From Mytilus californianus (Eukaryota > Mollusca > Bivalvia > Mytilida > Mytilidae): a stretch of DNA of 64,000 nt. Of this stretch, positions 56,898 through 64,000 are shown piece after piece. Positions within the stretch are counted from its first letter, which is position 1. Each line of letters begins with the position of its first letter. Where the stretch lies: the NCBI RefSeq assembly GCF_021869535.1, contig NW_026262734.1:97717285-97781284 (forward strand), read 5' to 3'. Below the pieces are notes generated by a model that saw nothing but the letters and a program-made list of their open reading frames with translations, was not told where the DNA came from and ran no database searches. Made by a program: the position numbers and the translations under genes.

Positions 56898-57690
56898 TTA
56901 TCTAGTATTAATACCTGTGTTCAGCGGTCCTGACAGCATATAGGCTATTTTGGATTTAACCGCTGTTGGTCCGTCACCTCGGATAATTTCATCTTCTACT
57001 AAAGACCAGTAGTAATCTGCTCCAACGAGTAGTGAAATGTTGAACTTTTCATCGTGTGTGACGGTGTGGCCAAGTTGTAATCCTCGTAAATAGGACAAGC
57101 TGTTGATATTTACACGTTTCTTCATATGTATCGGTTGGGCAATTTATGGAACAATTATTACTTCCTTTGGAATTCTTTCTTTTCTTTCGGTCTCAATCGA
57201 TATTGTCGCTTTCTCCAGGTTGCGTACCTAATCTTCTTTCCCGACAAATGCTGAAATTTGATTGCTTACTATACCATTCGGTATGATATGGAGTTTTTCT
57301 TAAACTTCTTGAGAAATAAATGAGTTTTGTGTGCCTTCCATGAGTAGAATGTTAGTCACTTTCGTCATGGTATCACTCGGGCGCTTCGGCAGTTTTTGGT
57401 AGAATTTCGGTAGGTGCTGTAACGGCAGAATGAATAGCGATGCTCTTTGTATCTGTAGTACTTAGAAAATCTCCATTAGCAGGTTTTGTTAGGCTTTATT
57501 AGGCTTTATCTTCATTCGAAGTGGAATTTCTATTTTGTAAATTATTACGGCAAATGCTACTATGATGTGTCTAACTCATCAGCAACTATATTGTGACTTA
57601 CATTCCGAACCCTTATGATTACCGAAACTGTTAAAGCAAACTCTTTTTTTCCTGGACAATTTTTGTGCGGCCGTTTACATCAGTGACATT
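56898..57690 (-). pseudogene. BEL/Pao copy 2: protease region
   Basis: The minus strand has a decayed aspartic-protease region (DUF1758-like) with EGTQNSFIS near 57340, then LRGLQLGHTVTHDEKFNISL and LLVGADYYWSLVEDEIIRGD, ending GPTAVKSKIAYMLSGPL (56940). Several stops occur. It preserves the part missing from copy 1. Confidence 0.75.
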
Positions 57691-58790
57691 TACATTCATT
57701 TGGGTAATACGTGGTTTGACAAAACAAACACGGCCTTTTAGTCTTAAATGTACATTTGTCGTTACTATCTTTAGACCATGTTGACCTCCATCTTGTATTT
57801 GTAGTTTATGTTTCCAACGATCGATGCGGTTGAGATAATGTCGGTTTCAATATGATTGGCATTAGCGGCCTCTTGTATACAAATTTCTCTCTTTATTGCT
57901 TTACGTAAACTTGAGATATCCCAATCATCATCACCGTGGTCTCGAGTAATGTTTTGTCTGACTAAATTAGGAAATTTGTTGAGTATTAGTGGTATTAATT
58001 GGCTTCGAGACGATTCTTGATATTGACCGATTCCTTCTAGTTCACGTATATAACTTTCCATCGTGTCCTTTAATTCTGGGCGTTGGTGCAGGCAAATTTA
58101 TCAAGTTTTGCATGTATGCGAATACAATTTTGTGTTGTTGGCCACAATCTCGTCTAGAATTTGTATTGCTTGGTTATAATTTGTACTAGTAATTTGCATT
58201 CCCGATATACACTGGCTAGTTTCTCCGTAAAGTTACAATTTCAGATAATTAAATCTTTGTACGTCACTCAATGAAGGATTTTCATGTACGGCAGAATTAT
58301 ATGTATCCCAAAAAGTTGACCATTCTAGTTTATTTCCGCCAAAAGTGGGTGGGTTGATTTTAGGCAATTTGTTCTGAGTTGAAATTTATCGGATTTTAAT
58401 GTTCTTGCACGCTGGGGTTAGTGCATATGAAGTTTGGTGCTTGAGGGTTTAATGCGGATTGATTTTTTGACAGACTTACTTCTTTGAGATGTACTTCTCA
58501 ATTTTCGTGATACCAATCTGGATCTCTAACTCGTATATGTCAACTTCTTCAATTTCTTCGTCGATGTCTTAATCTTGTTCAATAATTTCCGTAGTCTTCT
58601 CATTAAGATCGGACAATGTCTTTTGCTTTGTTTTGATTAGCTCCATGATGGATTTCAGGTTAACAACATCTTCTGTCTGGTCTCCTTTTTACAGAAGCTT
58701 CATTACTGCTCGTCGATGTGCTGCTCGTACTGTTTTGAGTTGCGAACCATCTCTATTTGTTTTATTTATCTATTAACTTTGTTATACTTG
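57691..58790 (-). pseudogene. BEL/Pao copy 2: gag
   Basis: The minus strand gives MESYIRELEGIGQYQESSRS, LIPLILNKFPNLVRQNITRD and a degenerate remainder up to about 58750, where an N-terminal VRAAHR-like motif matches copy 1. Gag is broken by stops. No LTR was recognised upstream. Copy 1 and copy 2 belong to related but distinct families, as their gag proteins differ clearly. Confidence 0.75.
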
Positions 58791-59229
58791 TGAAAGAAAA
58801 TATCGCCTTGCTAGTTGAGATGCTGTATGATTCTAAGATGCGTAGATACTATAAGTTATATGGTTCGCTACTGACCCCCTACGGATCCATAAAGGGTTAG
58901 TAATTTTATTCACCCTCTATGGTCCGTAGGGGGTAAGAATTGAACCGTATAACGAATTAATCGCACGCGAGACTTTTTCTGCAGCGTTTTGTAGAAAAAA
59001 TAAACAATGAAATACAACAACATCAATAGATGACGTCACCATTAACAGTAGACGTGACGTCATGAACCCACTATAAAATTTACTAACCCTCTACAGATCT
59101 AAAGGGGGTCATCACGTGACGGTGTTGAACCAATCACAACGTAATAAATTACCCGCGGTGCGATAAGTAACAATAGTGCTACGTTACATTACAATAGTGC
59201 GGGAAAGTATGGGAAACAATTACATAACA
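58791..59229. repeat. Hairpin-bearing repeat between BEL/Pao and satellite
   Basis: GTTATATGGTTC (58855) pairs with GAACCGTATAAC (58953), and inside CCCCCTACGGATCCATA pairs with TATGGTCCGTAGGGGG. Farther on, TGACGTCA sites lie at 59031-59062. A related AAAGGGGGTCATCACG end is at about 59110. It looks like a foldback MITE nested in the giant element. Confidence 0.55.
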
Positions 59230-59520
59230 TAATGTTCTAAAGTCTTTTTGCCCATTTTCACGACACCCAGAAGGTTCTAACCCCCGAAAAAGAATTTCAT
59301 TTGGCCCTGCTCTGATTTATTACCTTTTATTTCCTTTTGAAGATTGCCGAAAAAATGAACGGTGGACACGTGAAAAATAAATTTAACACCAACTTTGAAC
59401 CACACCAATTTCCCAGAAGGTTCTAACCCCCAAAAAATATATTTCCGTGGGCCTTGCTCTGATTTTTTACCTTTCAGTTGTGCCATGTACGGTGACTAAA
59501 TTTGCCGTACAGAGACAATG
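59230..59520 (+). repeat. Diverged satellite units in left-arm orientation
   Basis: Two degenerate monomers: AGAAGGTTCTAACCCC, a CTCTGATT..TTACCTTT block, then CCATGTACGGTG and TTTGCCGTACAG follow the same order as the 178-bp unit. They are in plus orientation, so they are the remaining inner edge of the left array, beyond the BEL/Pao block. Confidence 0.65.
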
Positions 59521-59984
59521 CGAGAAAATGTACACTAACTTAGAAACTACTAGGGATTGGAGGGGTTCAAAGTTTATGTTTCTTTTTTTTTTCTTTTTTA
59601 ATAGTTGAAATGTCCACCGTACATTCGTCTCACTATTTTCAGTCTTTGTATACAGTGTCCTACTGGTAAGATTAACATACAGCTAGTAGAATTGAAAGCT
59701 TGTCCAAGCCCCTTTTATTCATAATAATGCCTGGGTGGGAAAGTGCACCAGAAATATAACCAATGTTTCATTTTGCAGCACAGCGGTGGTGGTAGGAATC
59801 GCTATCCTCCCATTTCCCTACTGCAAAGTTTTTGACCACAGGTGGTTTGATTGAAAACTACTATCCATTTCTTCAACACATATGAAGACCTGGGTTGGAA
59901 AATGCACATGATGACTTCACTGGTCGTTCAAAGTATGAGTTAACTATCAATTATGGGTATAGGCAAATTTTTCAGTTTTTATGT
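59521..59984. other. Central spacer between the two arms
   Basis: No gene. CCTGGGTGGGAAAGTGCAC (59730) recurs as CCTGGGTTGGAAAATGCAC (59888), 158 bp apart, a faint tandem duplication. Satellite orientation switches across this stretch. Confidence 0.5.
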
Positions 59985-62900
59985 ACAGTTCCCTACGGCA
60001 AAATCGCCACCGGACATGGCACAAATGAAAGTTAAGAGCTTGGGGAAGGCCCCACTGAAATGTGTTTTGGGGAGTTAGGCCCATTTGGGAATTGCGGGGT
60101 TTCACAGTTGCTGTTAAGAGAAAAAAAACGTGTACATCCTAAATTCTTTCGGTTAGCCTCGCTAGTTCCGTACGGTAAATTTTGCAACCGGACATGGCTC
60201 AAATAAAAGGTGATAACTTGGGAAAGGCCCTACTAAAATATTTGTTGAAGTTAGGCCTATTTGGGAATTGTTAAGATTCAAAGTTGTTGTTATAGAAAAA
60301 AATACGTCTCCAATTTACACTCTTTCGGTAAGCCTCGCCAGCTTCGTACGGCAAAGTTCGCTACCGGACATGGCTCAAATGAAAGGTAATAACTTAGGAA
60401 AGGGCCCACTAGAAGGTTTGTTTGGGAGTTAGGCCCATTCGGTATTTGTAGATTTTCAAAGTTGTTATAGAAAAAAATACGTCTCCGCCTTACACTCTTT
60501 TGGTAAGCCTCGCCAGCTTCGTACGGCAAAGTTCGCTACCGGACATGGCTCAAATGAAAGGTAATAACTAAGGGAAGGCCCCACTGGAAGGTTTTTTTGG
60601 GAGTTAGGCCCATTCGGTATTTGTAGATTTTCAAAGTTGTTGTTATAGAAAAAAATACGTCTCCACCGTACACTCTTTCGGTAAGCCTCGCCAGCTTCGT
60701 ACGGCAAAGTTCGCTACAGGACATGGCTGAAATGAAAGGTAATAATTTAGGAAAGGGCCCACTAGAAGGTTTGTTTGTGAGTTAGGCCCATTCGGTATTT
60801 GTAGATTTTCAAAGTTGTTATAGAAAAAAATACGTCTCCACCTTACACTCTTTCGGTAAGCCTCGCCAGCTTCGTACGGCAAAGTTCGCTATAGGACATG
60901 GCTCAAATGAAAGGTAATAACTTAGAAAAGGGCCCACTAGAAGGTTTTTTTGGTAGTTAGGCCCATTCGGTATTTGTAGATTTTCAAAGTTGTTATAGAA
61001 AAAAATACGTCTCCACCTTACACTCTTTCGGTAAGCCTCGCCAGCTTCGTACGGCAAAGTTCGCTACCGGACATGGCTCAAATGAAAGGTAATAACTTAG
61101 GGAAGGCCCCACTGGAAGGTTTTTTTGGGAGTTAGGCCCATTAGGTATTTGTGAGATTTTCAAAGTAGTTGTTACAGAAAAAAATACGTCTCCACCTTAC
61201 ACTCTTTCGGTAAGCCTCGCCAGCTTCGTACGGCAAAGTTCGCTACCGGACATGGCTCAAATGAAAGGTAACAACTTAGGGAAGGCCCCACTGGAAGGTT
61301 TTTTTTGGGAGTTAGGCCCATTCGGTATTTGTAGATTTTCAAAGTTGTTGTTATAGAAAAAAATACGTCTCCACCTTACACTCTTTCGGTAAGCCTCGCC
61401 AGCTTCGTACGGCAAAGTTCGCTACCGGACATGGCTCAAATGAAAGGTAATAATTTAGGGAAGGCCCCACTGGAAGGTTTTTCTGGGAGTTAGGCCCATT
61501 CGGTATTTGTAGATTTTCAAAGTTGTTGTTATAAAAAAAAATACGTCTCCACCTTACACTCTTTCGGTAAGCCTCGCCAGCTTCGTACGGCAAAGTTCGC
61601 TACCGGACATGGCTCAAATGAAAGGTAATAACTTAGGAAAGGCCCCACTGGAAGGTTTTTTTGGGAGTTAGGCCCATTCGGTATTTGTAGATTTTCAAAT
61701 TGTTGTTATAGAAAAAAATACGTCTCCACCTTACACTCTTTCGGTAAGCCTCGCCAGCTTCGTACGGCAAAGTTCGCTACAGGACATGGCTGAAATGAAA
61801 GGTAATAATTTAGGAAAGGGCCCACTAGAAGGTTTGTTTGGGAGTTAGGCCCATTCGGTATTTGTAGATTTTCAAAGTTGTTATAGAAAAAAATACGTCT
61901 CCACCTTACACTCTTTCGGTAAGCCTCGCCAGCTTCGTACGGCAAAGTTCGCTACAGGACATGGCTCAAATGAAAGGTAATAACTTAGGGAAGGCCCCAC
62001 TGGAAGGTTTTTTTGGGAGTTAGGCCCATTCGGTATTTGTAGATTTTCAAAGTTGTTGTTATAGAAAAAAATACGTCTCCACCTTACACTCTTTCGGTAA
62101 GCCTCGCCAGCTTCGTACGGCAAAGTTCGCTATAGGACATGGCTCAAATGAAAGGTAATAACTTAGAAAAGGGCCCACTAAAAGGTTTTTTTGGGAGTTA
62201 GGCCCATTCGGTATTTGTAGATTTTCAAAGTTGTTATAGAAAAAAATACGTCTCCACCTTACACTCTTTCGGTAAGCCTCGCCAGCTTCGTACGGCAAAG
62301 TTCGCTACCGGACATGGCTCAAATGAAAGGTAATAACTTAGGGAAGGCCCCACTGGAAGGTTTTTTTGGGAGTTAGGCCCATTAGGTATTTGTGAGATTT
62401 TCAAAGTAGTTGTTACAGAAAAAAATACGTCTCCACCTTACACTCTTTCGGTAAGCCTCGCCAGCTTCGTACGGCAAAGTTCGCTACAGGACATGGCTCA
62501 AATGAAAGGTAATAACTTAGGAAAGGGCCCACTAGAAGGGTTTTTTTTGGAGTTAGGCCCATTCGGTATTTGTAGATTTTCAAAGTTGTTGTTATAGAAA
62601 AAAATACGTCTCCACCTTACACTCTTTCGGTAAGCCTCGCCAGCTTCGTACGGCAAAGTTCGCTACCGGACATGGCTCAAATGAAAGGTAACAACTTAGG
62701 GAAGGCCCCACTGGAAGGTTTTTTTTGGGAGTTAGGCCCATTCGGTATTTGTAGATTTTCAAAGTTGTTGTTATAGAAAAAAATACGTCTCCACCTTACA
62801 CTCTTTCGGTAAGCCTCGCCAGCTTCGTACGGCAAAGTTCGCTACCGGACATGGCTCAAATGAAAGGTAATAACTTAGGGAAGGCCCCACTGGAAGGTTT

Positions 62901-63500
62901 TTTTGGGAGTTAGGCCCATTCGGTATTTGTAGATTTTCAAAGTTGTTGTTATAGAAAAAAATACGTCTCCACCTTACACTCTTTCGGTAAGCCTCGCCAG
63001 CTTCGTACGGCAAAGTTCGCTACCGGACATGGCTCAAATGAAAAGTAATAACTTAGGAAAGGGCCCACTGGAAGGTTTTTTTTGGAGTTAGGCCCATTCG
63101 GTATTTGTAGATTTTCAAAGTTGTTGTTTTAGAAAAAAATACGTCTCCACCTTACACTCTTTCGGTAAGCCTCGCCAGCTTCGTACGGCAAAGTTCGCTA
63201 CCGGACATGGCTCAAATGAAAAGTAATAACTTAGGGAAGGGCCCACTGGAAGGTTTTTTTAGGAGTTATGCCCATTCGGTATTTGTAGATTTTCAAAGTT
63301 GTTGTTATAGAAAAAAATACGTCTCCACCTAACACTCTTTCGGTAAGCCTCGCCAGCTTCGTACGGCAAAGTTCGCTACCGGACATGGCTCAAATGAAAA
63401 GTAATAACTTAGGGAAGGGCCCACTGGAAGGTTCTTTTGGGAATTAGGCCCATTCGGTATTTGTAGATTTTCAAAGTTGTTGTTATAGAAAAAATACGCA
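59985..63500 (-). repeat. 178-bp satellite array, right arm, about 18 good copies plus a decayed edge
   Basis: Inverted relative to 47961-51636. 59985-60290 is strongly diverged; identity rises outwards. Some monomers are 175 bp because GTTGTTGTTATAG is shortened to GTTGTTATAG. A marker monomer with ACAGGACATGGCTGAAATG recurs at 60713 and 61778 (six monomers); one with ATTAGGTATTTGTGAGA recurs at 61140 and 62382 (seven monomers). These are higher-order duplications different from those of the left arm. Confidence 0.95.
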
Positions 63501-64000
63501 TGGCCACCACAGGGGTTCAAAGTTGTCCCTATACGTACTTTTCGTATTTACTACACATGCTTTCGGTACTCCTCGGCAATTTCCTACGGCAAAGTTCCGA
63601 ACCAGACCTAGTTCATTTTAAAGGTGTTGACCTAGGTTATTCCCCGCTTAAATATTTTTCTGGGATCCGGGTACGTTTACCCACAGTTTTAGTTATATGT
63701 CAATTATTTGTACTGGCACATTTGACAAGGAAAGTTTCAGTTTTAATTCAATGAGTTGGTAATGATGCATGCCGTACAAAATAGTCCACGCAGGAGTTTT
63801 GTGAAAATACTTGTTCACATTAAAATATAGATAACCATTACAAGTATATCAAAATGTTTTCATTTCATATGTACAAAAATAAATATTAAAAATGATTTCA
63901 GCGAAAATACTTGATATTTGAGGATGCCGAGTTATGGAAAGCATGTATGTAACTTTTCTATCGTGCATTGCATCTGGTTTATTCATTCCAAATTGGTTTG
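63501..64000 (-). repeat. Outer arm of the giant element, right side
   Basis: Reverse complement of 47462-47960. Alignment by eye shows very few differences; one is TTATTCC here against TTTTCC in the left copy. It includes the diverged outermost monomer (63501-63650) and the flank CCGGGTACGTTTACCCAC. The window ends inside the arm. Confidence 0.9.

Larger units (their letters stand above)
47181..64000. mobile_element. Giant foldback element, more than 16.8 kb, right end outside window
   Basis: The left end reads ACTAGACTCAAGCTGGCAGC with AGCAGCCAC-like repeats, like the end of the element at 3820. The arm 47462-47960 returns in reverse complement at 63501-64000 with about 99% identity. Next inward on both sides is a 178-bp satellite in opposite orientations (47961-51636; 59985-63500). 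The middle holds BEL/Pao pseudogenes (51637-58790), a hairpin, diverged satellite units and a 0.46 kb spacer. By symmetry the right end should fall at about 64281, giving roughly 17.1 kb. No transposase is seen. Architecture resembles a non-autonomous MULE or foldback transposon that has grown by satellite expansion and by gaining retroelement sequence. Being one mobile unit is inference. Confidence 0.7.

Overview
This is a stretch of animal nuclear genome: AT-rich, gene-poor and crowded with transposable elements and satellites. Several dispersed repeats, together with a reverse transcriptase (RT) pseudogene family whose product carries a GVYISQLIRY motif, match what I remember from marine mussels (Mytilidae, Bivalvia). 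That assignment is from memory, not from a search. No bacterial operons, CRISPR arrays or intact RNA genes were seen.

Layout. 1-9700: foldback elements, including a 1.9 kb palindromic element (3820-5729) with a 9-bp target duplication and a Harbinger-like element (7681-9003) inserted in an older repeat. 10.4-12.7 kb: an element with inverted GCGCAAAT motifs, holding a retroelement tail in which a 19-bp minisatellite has grown to about 60 copies. 15-20 kb: decayed RT pseudogenes and a recent 0.58 kb tandem duplication. 20.4-23.9 kb: a truncated LINE and a second repeat that split a 36-bp minisatellite. 25961-27199 (minus): the only convincing host coding region, a secreted 412-residue protein that looks rapunzel/cephalotoxin-like, with a splice acceptor just upstream. 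28.7-31.9 kb: an inverted duplication of an exon-intron-exon fragment beside an unrecognised ORF whose stop codon lies in the first unit of a 43-bp tandem array. 35-46 kb: a LINE 3' end, tRNA-like SINE units, MITEs, hairpins and minisatellites.

47181 to beyond 64000: the outstanding object, a giant foldback element. Its visible outer arms (47462-47960 and 63501-64000) are near-identical inverted copies. Inside each arm is a 178-bp satellite array of about 18-20 copies in opposite orientation, and between the arrays lie two head-to-tail, LTR-poor BEL/Pao pseudogenes. Its outer end resembles the end of the 1.9 kb element, so one family of mobile foldback elements seems to exist in very different sizes. 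The right end should lie about 280 bp past the window.

Almost all coding-like sequence here belongs to broken transposable elements. The genes do not form a pathway; the window mainly records nested insertion, tandem expansion and inverted duplication.
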